From: Paenibacillus sp. FSL K6-1096
GTDB taxonomy: Bacteria > Bacillota > Bacilli > Paenibacillales > Paenibacillaceae
NCBI RefSeq assembly: GCF_037977055.1
Contig: NZ_CP150274.1
Location: forward strand, 434,001-498,000
DNA: 64,000 nt
Direction of reading: 5' to 3'
Shown here piece after piece: positions 54,264 to 62,496 of the stretch. Within the stretch, counting starts at the first letter, position 1. The number at the start of each line of letters is the position of its first letter. The notes beneath the pieces are model-generated. The model had not been told where the DNA came from and ran no database searches. It saw only the letters and a program-made list of their open reading frames with translations. Position numbers and translations under genes: made by a program.

Positions 54264-54477
54264 CTCTGACCAGCCCTCCTATATAAGTCTATTACCCCAA
54301 TGTTGTGTCCGGCCGTAACCGATCCTCCCCATCCCGGCTCCTGAAGCTGCGCCCGATATGGGATTTCGCTCCATTGTAGCATACCTGCAGCAGACACAGG
54401 AAGTCCATAAGCCAGCCCTTTCCAGTAAAACAGCCGATTAAACGGGTCTATCAGGTCTGTCATAGAGTTGGACCATG
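54264..54477 (-). other. spacer between the kinase gene and the ThiF-family gene
   Basis: A minus-strand frame (MTDLIDPFNRLFYWKGLAYGLPVSAAG...) is open here and continues into the next gene's other frame, but I see no ribosome-binding site or family resemblance. I treat it as non-coding, with low certainty. A short protein cannot be excluded. Confidence 0.3.
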
Positions 54478-55986
54478 CTACCTGCGCTTCACAGTAAGCC
54501 GCAGGCCGGTTTCCAGGCCCAGCAGACTGCAAAGCGTATGAGCCAGCTTCCCTTTGCGCACGCAAGGGTCCGGCTGATACGGCAGGCAGTACACGCCGGC
54601 TACTCCCAGTGCCGATGCCAGCAGTCCGGCGGCCTGCTCTCCGGCCAGCGGCAGGCCAACCCGCCACTGCGGCCCGGGAACAAGCTGCCTGCGGCGCAGC
54701 CAGTGCAGCGTTTCTTCCAGCCGCCAGTCCGCGCCTGAGGCAACGAGCAGCGGTACATCGCTGCCCGTGAATAGAGGCAGCGCCCCTTCGAAGCTGCCTG
54801 TTCCCAGATCCAGGACGACGAAGGCATAGTTCTGATCCGGCCGCAGCGGAAGCCCATCAGCGGATGAAAGCTTCCAGAAGTCCACCTCATTCCAGGTAAA
54901 CGGAAGGTACGGTGTTCCCAGCCTGCCCCCCGGTTCAGCAGCATCCGCCATTCCCTTCATGCGGTTAAATACCTCCGAGTCCGGGTTGCAGTCCACCCAA
55001 GCAGTCAATCCTGCCCGGGACAGGCAGCTGGCGGCCGCCAGCGAAGTATGCGTAACCCCAAGTCCGGGGGATACGCCAAGCACAGCAATTACCGTTGGGG
55101 CGGGCAGACTCTTAGAGTGCACCGGCTGCCCGCCAGGACGCCGACGTGCTTGATACGGGGCGGCAACTCCTGCAGCACGGTGCGGTTCCAGTAGCCGGAG
55201 GGCTTCTCTCACCTCCTCCGCGCTGGCGTACCGCTCCTCCGGATGCTGCCGCAGCAGCCGCCGGATAACGGGAATCAGCCGGTCTGGAAGCTGCCCCCGC
55301 AGCTTGTTCTCCAGCCCCGGCTGCCAGGCGCTGAATTGGCCGCCCGAGGCCATATACAGCAGCAGTGCGCCCAGACCGTACAAATCGGACTGCGGGCTGC
55401 TCTGCCCGCCTCCATATTGCTCGGGCGCGGCGAAGCCGGCTGTTCCCAGCTTCTCTGTATCCGCGACGCTTCCGCTTCTCAGCCGCCGCGCGATGCCGAA
55501 GTCAATCACCTTCAATTCATGCTCCCCGGTCAGCATGATGTTGGACGGCTTCAGGTCCCGGTAGATAATCGGCGGCTGATGGCTGTGCAAGTATTCCAGC
55601 ACCTCCAGCAGCTGCCGGGCATAACTGACCATTCTCCCGCCGGGCATGGCGTATGGCTGCTCGGCCATGTATTGTTGTAGCGTGATTCCTTCGATATATT
55701 CCATCACCAGGTAGCTGTAGCCGTCCGGGTCCGACGGAAAGAAATCCGCGATCTGCGGCAGCAGAGAGTGCCGCAGCGTGCTTAACAGCTCCGCTTCCGC
55801 CAGGATGGCTCCTGCCCCCGCCTGCCCTTCGAGGATTACGCTCTCTTTTACCGCCCGCAAGACCCCCGGAAGCCGCAAGTCCTCCGCCAGGTAGACCCGG
55901 CTCATTCCGCCTCTTCCGAGCAATCCCCTGATGGCATAGCGCCCTCCAAGGACTTGTCCTACCTCTAATTTTGCTGCAAATTCCAT
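54478..55986 (-). CDS. Ser/Thr protein kinase fused to a degenerate MinD/ParA-like domain
   Basis: 502 residues. Residues 16-270 form a Hanks-type kinase: G-rich loop LLGRGGMSRVYLA, K47 (AVKE), IIYRDLKPSNIML (catalytic D144), DFG (162-164), and GTAGFAAPEQYGG. No PASTA repeats or transmembrane segment follow. Residues 298-480 resemble a CpaE/MinD-type P-loop fold: TVIAVLGVSPGLGVTHTSLAAASCLSRAGLTAWVDCNPD, YAFVVLDLGTGSFEGALPLF, VPLLVASGADWRLEETLHWL. The P-loop lacks the usual Lys, so nucleotide binding is doubtful. GAGGAGG precedes the ATG. The 51-bp repeat array lies upstream. Confidence 0.87.
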   Translation of the reverse strand: MEFAAKLEVGQVLGGRYAIRGLLGRGGMSRVYLAEDLRLPGVLRAVKESVILEGQAGAGAILAEAELLSTLRHSLLPQIADFFPSDPDGYSYLVMEYIEGITLQQYMAEQPYAMPGGRMVSYARQLLEVLEYLHSHQPPIIYRDLKPSNIMLTGEHELKVIDFGIARRLRSGSVADTEKLGTAGFAAPEQYGGGQSSPQSDLYGLGALLLYMASGGQFSAWQPGLENKLRGQLPDRLIPVIRRLLRQHPEERYASAEEVREALRLLEPHRAAGVAAPYQARRRPGGQPVHSKSLPAPTVIAVLGVSPGLGVTHTSLAAASCLSRAGLTAWVDCNPDSEVFNRMKGMADAAEPGGRLGTPYLPFTWNEVDFWKLSSADGLPLRPDQNYAFVVLDLGTGSFEGALPLFTGSDVPLLVASGADWRLEETLHWLRRRQLVPGPQWRVGLPLAGEQAAGLLASALGVAGVYCLPYQPDPCVRKGKLAHTLCSLLGLETGLRLTVKRR

Positions 55987-56061
55987 TTCGTTGTCCTCCT
56001 CATAAATGCCCTGTATTGTTGTAAGTACGCCCTAAACAACCCCCCCATAGCCTCGTACCTG

Positions 56062-56262
56062 CCCAGTATGTTCGGTTTTTCGATTACATTTGGCCCGCAC
56101 GCCGCATTCAATCCAATTGTGTTCGGTTTTCCGATTACATTCGGCCCCCCACGCGGCACCCAGTCCAATTGTGGTCGGTTTTTCGATTACATTCGGCCCC
56201 CGCGCCACACCCAGTCCAATTGTGTTTGGTTTTTCGCCTACATTTGCTCATCGCCCCCTCGT
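56062..56262. repeat. 51-bp repeat array, four copies (second locus)
   Basis: Units centred on TCGG at 56072, 56123, 56175 and (as TTGG) 56226 repeat every 51-52 bp. The core TTCGGTTTTTCGATTACATT with TTTGGCC/TTCGGCC after it is the same as in the array at 4981-5440, in the same orientation. The linkers differ (CGCACGCCGCATTCAATCC and similar). It lies between the start of the kinase gene (55986) and the terminator of the methyltransferase operon, so it forms the upstream region of the kinase gene. Confidence 0.88.
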
Positions 56263-56269
56263 ACCTGCC

Positions 56270-56340
56270 AACAAAAAAAAGCACACCATAACCCGCCCTG
56301 TACCGGCCTTAAGCCGGCGGTGCAGATTATGGGATGCTTT
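56270..56340 (-). terminator. terminator of the nagD-fpg-nfo-trx-abc-rlmM operon
   Basis: On the minus strand AAGCA..CATAA and TTATG..TGCTT pair around an inner CCGGC-TTAAG-GCCGG stem, followed by eight T. It lies 14 bp after the methyltransferase stop. Confidence 0.88.
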
Positions 56341-56354
56341 CCCTTGGATTGATA

Positions 56355-57422
56355 TTAATATTTAATCATATAAAGTGTGATTTCATCACGGTTGTGGAAC
56401 AGCTGCTTCGCGCGCTGAATCTGCATCCGCTCTCCCTCGAACATAGCGATAATCTCCTTGATCACCGCCATCGGCTTCTTGTGCATCAGCTTGACCGTCA
56501 CCACCGCCGTCCCGCCCGGAGACAGGCTGTACAGCAGCCCTGTGACCAGCTTGGCCATCAGCTTGGGGCTCCAGCTCATATCGCAGACCAGCAGATCGAA
56601 TTCATTCTCGCGGAATTTGACCTCACCCGCATTCTTACGCAGAATCTTGAGCCCCGGATGGCTGCGCAGCGATTCATGCATCAGCGCAGGATCAACGGCG
56701 GTAACCTTCAGGCCCCGTTCCAGCAGGAACGAGGTCCAGCCGCCGGGCGAGGCGCCGATATCCAGCGCATTCCTGAAGCTGCTGAACGGAATGCCGAACT
56801 CCTTCTCCGCCTCCATCAGCTTGAACTTAGCCCGCGAGATCTGCCCGTCCTCCTTACGGAAGCGGATCATCCCGCCGTTCCAGCTGGACAGATTGTCCTC
56901 CGGCCGGGAGATGCCGGCATAGAGGGCTTCACCGTCAGCATAGACGGAGATGACCCGGGCCGGGTCCTGGACAGTGAACTCGGCGTCCAGGCTCTCCAGC
57001 CGGGCCTGCAGCCACTCGCGCAGCTCTCCGGGGCTGTCCTCCCAGAAGGAGCTTGTCCCTTTGCGGACCTGCAGTGACACCCTCTCCCCTTCCAGCTCCG
57101 GGCGGCGGCTCAGGTAGACCGCCAGCCGCTCCAGCGCAGGAAGACCGCCTGTATCCTGGAAGTCCACCGGCTGAATATGGCGCAGGAAGACCGGCGGATG
57201 CAGCCCCAGCTTACGCGAGACCTCCTGCGGCTCCGCCTCAAGGGTAGCCAGGAAGACCTCACCCGGCAGCAGGAGGGTGCTCTTCACCGCTCCGAACAGG
57301 CGGCGCAGCTCCTCCTGGGCATAAGGGGCGAAGCCGTGATTCGCCGTGCAGATGTATCTTGAGGTGATTCTGTCTTGCGAAGGAGCGTCCTGCTCCGGTA
57401 TTGCTTCTGTGAAATCGTTCAA
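56355..57422 (-). CDS. RlmM-like THUMP and FtsJ-fold rRNA methyltransferase
   Basis: 355 residues. The N-terminal half resembles a THUMP/ferredoxin-like RNA-binding part; the C-terminal half is an RrmJ/FtsJ fold with NALDIGASPGGWTSFLLERGLKVTAVDPA (SAM loop). K-D-K-E catalytic set: SRAKFKLMEA (K), LLVCDMSWSP (D), TAVVTVKLMHKK (K) and RDEITLYMI (E), fitting 2'-O-methylation of ribose in rRNA. The ATG overlaps the ABC gene stop (ATGA). The target nucleotide is unknown; RlmM modifies C2498 in E. coli 23S rRNA. Confidence 0.83.
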   Translation of the reverse strand: MNDFTEAIPEQDAPSQDRITSRYICTANHGFAPYAQEELRRLFGAVKSTLLLPGEVFLATLEAEPQEVSRKLGLHPPVFLRHIQPVDFQDTGGLPALERLAVYLSRRPELEGERVSLQVRKGTSSFWEDSPGELREWLQARLESLDAEFTVQDPARVISVYADGEALYAGISRPEDNLSSWNGGMIRFRKEDGQISRAKFKLMEAEKEFGIPFSSFRNALDIGASPGGWTSFLLERGLKVTAVDPALMHESLRSHPGLKILRKNAGEVKFRENEFDLLVCDMSWSPKLMAKLVTGLLYSLSPGGTAVVTVKLMHKKPMAVIKEIIAMFEGERMQIQRAKQLFHNRDEITLYMIKY

Positions 57423-58201
57423 ATCGATGAGCCTCCAGGTCTTATTTTAATCCAGGGACGTCCATGCTCCCATTCAACAGCTACAGGAACCCCGAAGGTG
57501 TCCATCAGCCCCTCCTGTGTCAGCACCGCTTCCTTGGGGCCGGCTCCCGCCAGCTTCCCGCCGCGGATCAGCGCCACATGGGTGAAGAGCGGGACGATTT
57601 CCTCTACGTGATGCGTGACATACACCACCGCCACCTTCTGCTCTCCCAGCTTGTTGATCTCGTGCAGCATCTTCTCCCGCTCATAGAGATCAAGACCGGC
57701 ACAAGGCTCGTCCATAATCAGCAGCTTAGGTGAGGCGATCAGGCAGCGGGCAAGCATTGCTTTTTTGCGTTCCCCCTGGGAGAGCGACCCGAACGGATGA
57801 TACGCCTGCCCGCCGAGATTCATTCCCTCCAGCAGCTCCAGCGCCCGCTCCTTCACGCTTTCCGGAATCGTCTGATAGAATCGCAGGAACGCATAAGCGC
57901 CTGTCGCCACAACCTCCCATACCGGATCGTTCAGCGAGAGCTTCTCCATCAGGGACGGCCCGATATAACCAATCTCCTTGCGCACCTCACGCAGATCACA
58001 CTGACCGTATTTGTAGCCCAGCACCTCAACCGAACCCTTGCTCGGAAAAAGATAGCCGGTCATCATCTCCAGCAATGTCGTTTTGCCGGAGCCGTTGCGT
58101 CCGAGAATCACCCAGTTCTCCCCCGGCTTCATCTCAAGCGAGACATCGTCAAGAATCTGGGTCTGCTCCCTGCGGAGCGACAGATGTTGTAAAGATATCA
58201 T
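57419..58201 (-). CDS. ABC ATPase without a permease partner (YlmA-like)
   Basis: 260 residues. Walker A LGRNGSGKTTLLEMMTG, signature LSQGERKK, Walker B LLIMDEPCAGLDLYE and switch His in VVYVTHHVEEIVPLF are all present, so the ATPase should be active. The N-terminal MISLQHLSLRREQTQIL and C-terminal PVAVEWEHGRPWIKI resemble the YlmA group. No membrane subunit is nearby. The ATG overlaps the thioredoxin-like stop by one base (TAATG). The true substrate is unknown; a stand-alone role is possible. Confidence 0.83.
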   Translation of the reverse strand: MISLQHLSLRREQTQILDDVSLEMKPGENWVILGRNGSGKTTLLEMMTGYLFPSKGSVEVLGYKYGQCDLREVRKEIGYIGPSLMEKLSLNDPVWEVVATGAYAFLRFYQTIPESVKERALELLEGMNLGGQAYHPFGSLSQGERKKAMLARCLIASPKLLIMDEPCAGLDLYEREKMLHEINKLGEQKVAVVYVTHHVEEIVPLFTHVALIRGGKLAGAGPKEAVLTQEGLMDTFGVPVAVEWEHGRPWIKIRPGGSSI

Positions 58202-58524
58202 TATGAGTTCACTCCTCTTATAAAAGCCAGCACACGTTCCACCGAGCCGATAGAATACAGGATGTTCGGTTCGGCGCTGCGGTCCGAAGGCACGGCCAGC
58301 AGAGCCGGGACACTGGAGATCTTCAAGCTCTGCACCAGCTGCGGCAGCAGATTCACATTGCCTTCGGCAATTCGCAGGTCTGGCGGCAAAAGATGCTCCG
58401 CCACCTCCAGCATCCTCCGCGCAGCCTTGCAGGTTCCGCACAGCGGCGTATACAGAAACACGACGAGCGGCTCTCCCGGCTGCGCCAGCAGCGCGAGCAG
58501 CTCAGTCTGGTTCATCTCTTTCAT
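58201..58524 (-). CDS. thioredoxin-family protein (CGTC)
   Basis: A 107-residue thioredoxin fold without a signal peptide: LVVFLYTPLCGTCKAARRMLEVA with the redox pair in CGTC, and the cis-Pro loop KISSVPALLAVPSD. CGTC differs from the usual CGPC. It would reduce or exchange disulfides in the cytoplasm. It overlaps nfo by 4 bp and the ABC gene by 1 bp, in a dense operon. Confidence 0.87.
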   Translation of the reverse strand: MKEMNQTELLALLAQPGEPLVVFLYTPLCGTCKAARRMLEVAEHLLPPDLRIAEGNVNLLPQLVQSLKISSVPALLAVPSDRSAEPNILYSIGSVERVLAFIRGVNS

Positions 58525-59369
58525 TCGTCACCCCCGAACCAGCCGCGTACAGCAGTAATCTCGTCCCTATGTATGCCGTCCGGGCCTTTCTCTGTTTCCA
58601 TGACAACCACCTTGTGCCGCAGGGGCCCCTGGGTCAGAAGCTCCCTGAGCGCCGGTGCCCCGATGCATCCATGACCTATCCCGGCATGACGGTCCCGCCG
58701 CGAGCCGTACGGGTACAAGGAATCATTCAAATGCACAGCCGTCAGTTCAGTCCAATATCCCAGCCGCTCTCCGCGCTCCAGCAGCTCCCCCGTCCGCTCC
58801 GGATTCCAGGTCCCGGATGCGAAGGCGTGGCAGGTATCGAAGCAGAAGCCGATTTTCCCGGGGTAACGGCTGAGTTCACGGACCTTGACCAGCTCCTCCA
58901 GCGTCATCCCCTCCTGCCCGTGGTTGCCCGCCATATTCTCGATCAGCAGCTTACAGCGGCCTTCCCAGCCGGTAAGCGTGTCGTTGATACATTGTATAAT
59001 ATTTTGATACCCCTGCAGGGGCTCCATTCCGGCAAAATGCCCGAAATGCACCACAATACCCGCCGATCCGCAGGCTTCGGCAATCTCCAGATCATTGCGC
59101 AGCGAGGCAACCATCCCTTCCCGCTCCCCGGGGCCGGCCGCCAAGTTCGTCGGATACGGGGTGTGGGCGATGGAAGCCATCCCTTGTTCACGGCAATAAT
59201 CCGCACAGCTCTGCGCATCGCGGTAGTCTACCGGCTTCAGCTTCAGACTGCGCGGATTCTTCGGGAAATACTGAAAGCATGCCGCCCCGCTCTCCCTGGC
59301 AGACCGGGCGGCCTGCCCGTATCCGCCGCGAATGCTGACATGCGCCCCTATGAAGGGGCTATGCGTCAT
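58521..59369 (-). CDS. nfo: endonuclease IV (AP endonuclease)
   Basis: Cuts DNA at abasic sites and 3' blocked ends in base excision repair. A 282-residue TIM barrel with three Zn ions; visible marks are GAHVSIRGGYGQAARSARESGAACFQ, PYPTNLAAGPG, VVHFGHFAG, LIENMAGNHGQEG, GFCFDTCHAFASG, VHLNDSLYPYGSRRDRHAGIGHGCIG and VVMETEKGPDG. It overlaps fpg by 11 bp, so the two repair enzymes are co-produced. Confidence 0.94.
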   Translation of the reverse strand: MTHSPFIGAHVSIRGGYGQAARSARESGAACFQYFPKNPRSLKLKPVDYRDAQSCADYCREQGMASIAHTPYPTNLAAGPGEREGMVASLRNDLEIAEACGSAGIVVHFGHFAGMEPLQGYQNIIQCINDTLTGWEGRCKLLIENMAGNHGQEGMTLEELVKVRELSRYPGKIGFCFDTCHAFASGTWNPERTGELLERGERLGYWTELTAVHLNDSLYPYGSRRDRHAGIGHGCIGAPALRELLTQGPLRHKVVVMETEKGPDGIHRDEITAVRGWFGGDE

Positions 59370-60174
59370 GCTGGCAATCCGGGCAATAGAACACCTTGCG
59401 CCCGGACAGCTCCGTTTTCACGATGGTTCCCCCGCCGCGCAGGCAAGGCTCGCCCTCACGGTCATATACCTTGCACGCATCGTTATAAGCCCCGGTTACC
59501 GTATCGCCTGTCATGAACGGCATTTCCATGTAACCGCCGATGTCGGTCGCCTCCGTCAGCACCTTGCGCACACTGTCATAGAGCCTGGACACCGCCTCCG
59601 GTGTCAGGTTCTGCACCGGTGTTGACGGAAGCAATCTTGCCTCATAGGCGATCTCGTCAGCGTAGCAATTGCCGATGCCGGCCATCACATGCTGATTGAC
59701 CAGCAGGCTCTTCAGCGCTCCGCGCCGTCCCTTCAGCAGTCCGGCGAACCGTTCTGCGGTCATCCGCCGGTCCAGCAGCTCCGGCCCAAGCTTGCCCATG
59801 GCCGCCTCGCTCTCCTTAACCGACAAGAGATGCAGATATCCCAGACGCAGCCCCATGAAGTAGAGGATATGCTCACCGAAGGCCAGCTCTACCTGGGTGG
59901 TCCGGTCCGGACGCTCCGCTTCCGTACCGTAGAACAGAAGTCCGCCCAGCATCAGATGCAGCAGCAGCCGTCTGCCGTCATGAAGATGGAAGAGGATATG
60001 CTTGGCGCGACGCTCCACGAACACGATCCGTGCGCCAACCAGAGCGTTTACGAAATCTGCAGCTTCCATATTGATAGTCTTAGCCCGGTTCACGGTTACT
60101 CCCGTAATCGGTACATTTATAATGTGCTGGCTCAGCAGCTTCCTGTAATTCTCCATTTCCGGCAATTCCGGCAT
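59359..60174 (-). CDS. Fpg/Nei family DNA glycosylase with altered zinc finger
   Basis: Removes oxidised bases and nicks the strand. 271 residues, starting PELPEMENYRKLLSQ (catalytic Pro and Glu after Met removal), K57 in RRAKHILF, H2TH motif LLVNQHVMAGIGNCYADEIAYEARLLP. The zinc finger is odd: the usual GEPC-x2-C pair reads GEPCLRG, leaving C244 alone, with C234 upstream and YCPDC (C264, C267) intact. Zinc binding may use C234 instead. It is 48 bp downstream of the HAD gene and overlaps nfo. Confidence 0.9.
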   Translation of the reverse strand: MPELPEMENYRKLLSQHIINVPITGVTVNRAKTINMEAADFVNALVGARIVFVERRAKHILFHLHDGRRLLLHLMLGGLLFYGTEAERPDRTTQVELAFGEHILYFMGLRLGYLHLLSVKESEAAMGKLGPELLDRRMTAERFAGLLKGRRGALKSLLVNQHVMAGIGNCYADEIAYEARLLPSTPVQNLTPEAVSRLYDSVRKVLTEATDIGGYMEMPFMTGDTVTGAYNDACKVYDREGEPCLRGGGTIVKTELSGRKVFYCPDCQHDA

Positions 60175-60222
60175 AGTGTCATCGTCCCTTCAAGATTCAT
60201 AAAAATGCTCATACCTCTGTCA

Positions 60223-61011
60223 TTATACACCGAGCAGTGTCATTAGTTCAGCTAAATCAGCACAAATCTCATCAGGCTTGACCCCGGTCAGCTCCTGATA
60301 GTGCTCCAGGTTCTCCCGGGTGGTGAGTCCCGTCAGCACCAGCACCGTCTTACAGCCGGCATTGGCCCCTGCCGCAATGTCTGTGCGCATGTTGTCGCCG
60401 ACCATCACCGCCTCCTCCGGCTTAATGCCCAGCAGAGAGGCGGCATAGGTGACCAGATGAGTCTCCGGCTTCCCGATGACAACGGGCTGGACGCCGCTGG
60501 CTGCTTCAATGGCAGCACCGATCGTTCCGGCACCGGGCATCACCCCGTCATCCGAAGGCAGCATCAGATCGGGATTGGTCAATACGAACCCCGCCCCCTC
60601 CCTGATCCAGCGGGAAGCACGGGCAAGCGCTTCATATGTAAAAGAGCGGTCAATTCCCTGCACAACATATTGCGGATTCTCCGTAACCACCTTTAATCCT
60701 GCCTCTGTGCAGGCCTGCACCAGACCCTCTTCTCCAAGTATCGCCACAGATGCCCCCGGAGATTCCCCGGCAATATAACGGGCGGCTGCCAGCGATGAGG
60801 TACAGACCTCCTCCGCTCTCGCTTCGATGCCCATAGCACGCAAATGCGCGGCAACCCCCTCCGGCGTCCGCGAGGAGTTATTCGTAACGAACAGGAACGG
60901 GAGCTCCGCCTGGCGAAGTGCCTCTATCAGCTTCTCGGCTCCTTCAATCTTATGCCGTCCATGGTACAGCGTTCCATCCAGATCGATTAACAAGCCCTTG
61001 ATATTCTCCAT
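60223..61011 (-). CDS. HAD-IIA phosphatase (NagD/YutF-like)
   Basis: 262 residues. Motif I KGLLIDLDGTLYHGRHKIEGA, motif II PFLFVTNNSSRTPEGVAAHL, cap C2 with TNPDLMLPSDDGVMPGAGTIGAAIEAA and motif III/IV VIGKPETH.. AVMVGDNMRTDIAAGANAGCKTVLVLTG. Hydrolyses small phosphorylated compounds; the substrate is not fixed. First gene of the nagD-like/fpg/nfo cluster. Confidence 0.9.
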   Translation of the reverse strand: MENIKGLLIDLDGTLYHGRHKIEGAEKLIEALRQAELPFLFVTNNSSRTPEGVAAHLRAMGIEARAEEVCTSSLAAARYIAGESPGASVAILGEEGLVQACTEAGLKVVTENPQYVVQGIDRSFTYEALARASRWIREGAGFVLTNPDLMLPSDDGVMPGAGTIGAAIEAASGVQPVVIGKPETHLVTYAASLLGIKPEEAVMVGDNMRTDIAAGANAGCKTVLVLTGLTTRENLEHYQELTGVKPDEICADLAELMTLLGV

Positions 61012-61304
61012 AACTCCCCCTTGCAGATCAGCAAATATTATTTTATGTCATTTATCATTAATGCTATGAATCAAATTCCGAAGCTCTGGAACGTTTCCCG
61101 GGAAAGCGCGCTGCTGCAAGCTTCACGCCCCTCCAGCGCCGTTCCAAGACGCTTCCATTCGGCATTTTCTCCAGCCCTTCGTTCCTGTAACCCTTCGGTT
61201 TTAATTAAAATTTAACATTCTTCGTCGAACGGTAGCGAACCGGTGCAGGGGCAGGCTTTTTTTGGCACAGCCCTGTCATTTCCTGCGCTTTCCCGGAAAA
61301 TAAT
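61012..61304. other. spacer before ribonuclease Z (no gene found)
   Basis: About 290 bp holding the upstream region of the HAD gene (AAAAT, ATAAAATAATA near 61040) and a T-run (GGCAGGCTTTTTTTGG at 61249). No hairpin strong enough for a terminator of rnz is obvious, and no open frame resembles a protein. Confidence 0.4.
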
Positions 61305-62255
61305 TTATTGCCCCGGGGAATTTCCCGGGCTTCTCCGGTAGACCGGGAAGGTACAGAATTCCTCTGCCAGCAGCGTGTCCGGGAAGATTGCCTGCGCCTC
61401 CTGAAGGAGCGGAGCCAGTTCTTCCATAGAGGTGTAACGGGAGCTGAAGTGGGTCAGCAGCAGCTCACGCGCCCCTGCGTCCCTTGCCAGCTCGGCTGCC
61501 TGCCGCGCGGTGCTGTGATGATATTGATACGCCATATCCGCCAGATCATGAGCGAACGTGGCCTCATGAATGATCAGATCCGCGTCCTGTGACAGCGGCA
61601 GCGCCCCCGGCGTAGGCCTCGTATCCCCGAGAATCACCACCACGCGTCCGCGTTTGGGTGCATGAACGACCTCTGCCGCCCGGATCACAATGCCGTCGTC
61701 GGTGGTGATATCCTCACCCTTTTTCAATCTGCCGTACAGCGGTCCGGGCTTCAGCCCGTAGCTTTTCAGCAGCTCAGCATTCAGATTGCCCGGGCTGTCC
61801 TTCTCCGTAATCCGGTAGCCGTAGCTGTGGATCCGGTGCTCCAGCAGCCCCGCCTCCACCTTGAAGGTCTCATCTTCGTAGATCAGCCCGCCGCTGTGCT
61901 CCACAATCTCCAGCTTATAGGGAATCCGGGACTGGCTGACGGACAGGGAGATTTCCAGATACGCCTTAAGCCCAGGCGGCCCGTATACCGTAAGCGGTGC
62001 AGTCCCGCCCTGATAGCCCCGGCTGGAGATCAGCCCCGGCAGGCCGAACAGGTGGTCACCGTGCAGATGCGTAATGAACAGCTTCTCCAGCTTGCCCAGC
62101 CGCAGCGGTGAACGGAGAACCTGGTGCTGCGTGCCTTCCCCGCAATCGAACATCCAGAAGGTGCGCCGTTCTTCAAGCAGCCTCAGCGCAACCGAGGTGA
62201 CATTACGCTGCAGCGTAGGCACCCCGGCATTTGTTCCCAAGAAATAGATTTCCAT
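61305..62255 (-). CDS. rnz: ribonuclease Z
   Basis: Cleaves the 3' trailer of pre-tRNAs lacking encoded CCA. 316 residues of the metallo-beta-lactamase fold: MEIYFLGTNAGVPTLQRN, FWMFDCGEGTQHQ, the motif ITHLHGDHLFGLPGL (H63, H65, D67, H68), VVILGDTRPTPG, DLIIHEATFAHD, REAATTL-type helices here as STARQAAELARDAG and LLLTHFSSRY. The ATG at 62255 follows GAGGAGGGGG. Confidence 0.95.
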   Translation of the reverse strand: MEIYFLGTNAGVPTLQRNVTSVALRLLEERRTFWMFDCGEGTQHQVLRSPLRLGKLEKLFITHLHGDHLFGLPGLISSRGYQGGTAPLTVYGPPGLKAYLEISLSVSQSRIPYKLEIVEHSGGLIYEDETFKVEAGLLEHRIHSYGYRITEKDSPGNLNAELLKSYGLKPGPLYGRLKKGEDITTDDGIVIRAAEVVHAPKRGRVVVILGDTRPTPGALPLSQDADLIIHEATFAHDLADMAYQYHHSTARQAAELARDAGARELLLTHFSSRYTSMEELAPLLQEAQAIFPDTLLAEEFCTFPVYRRSPGNSPGQ

Positions 62256-62423
62256 TGATGTCCCCCTCCTCTCTTCGATTCTTAGCCGCATCATATCACT
62301 TCATGTTATCTTGCCATTTCTTATGAAAAGAATTCTACTCTGTTTTGGCTGCAAAAGCATCTTTTTGTCCAAATGGAAACGGATTTGCCGCGAAACAGGT
62401 TCATTCTTATATTTCCAGCAAAA

Positions 62424-62445
62424 AACCTCCCGCTGCCGGGAGGTT
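62424..62445 (-). terminator. terminator of metH
   Basis: AACCTCCCG-CTGC-CGGGAGGTT, followed on the minus strand by TTTTTGCTGG, 51 bp after the metH stop. Confidence 0.88.
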
Positions 62446-62496
62446 CCGAAAAGACGAGGCACAGCCCCTTCTGGCCGGTGCAGACTTGCAGAGTGC

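Noticed and set aside
54134..54667. Minus-strand open frame of about 177 residues between the kinase gene and the ThiF-family gene.
   Set aside because: It overlaps both neighbours in other frames, has no ribosome-binding site, and resembles no family I know. A short protein at 54290-54440 cannot be fully excluded.
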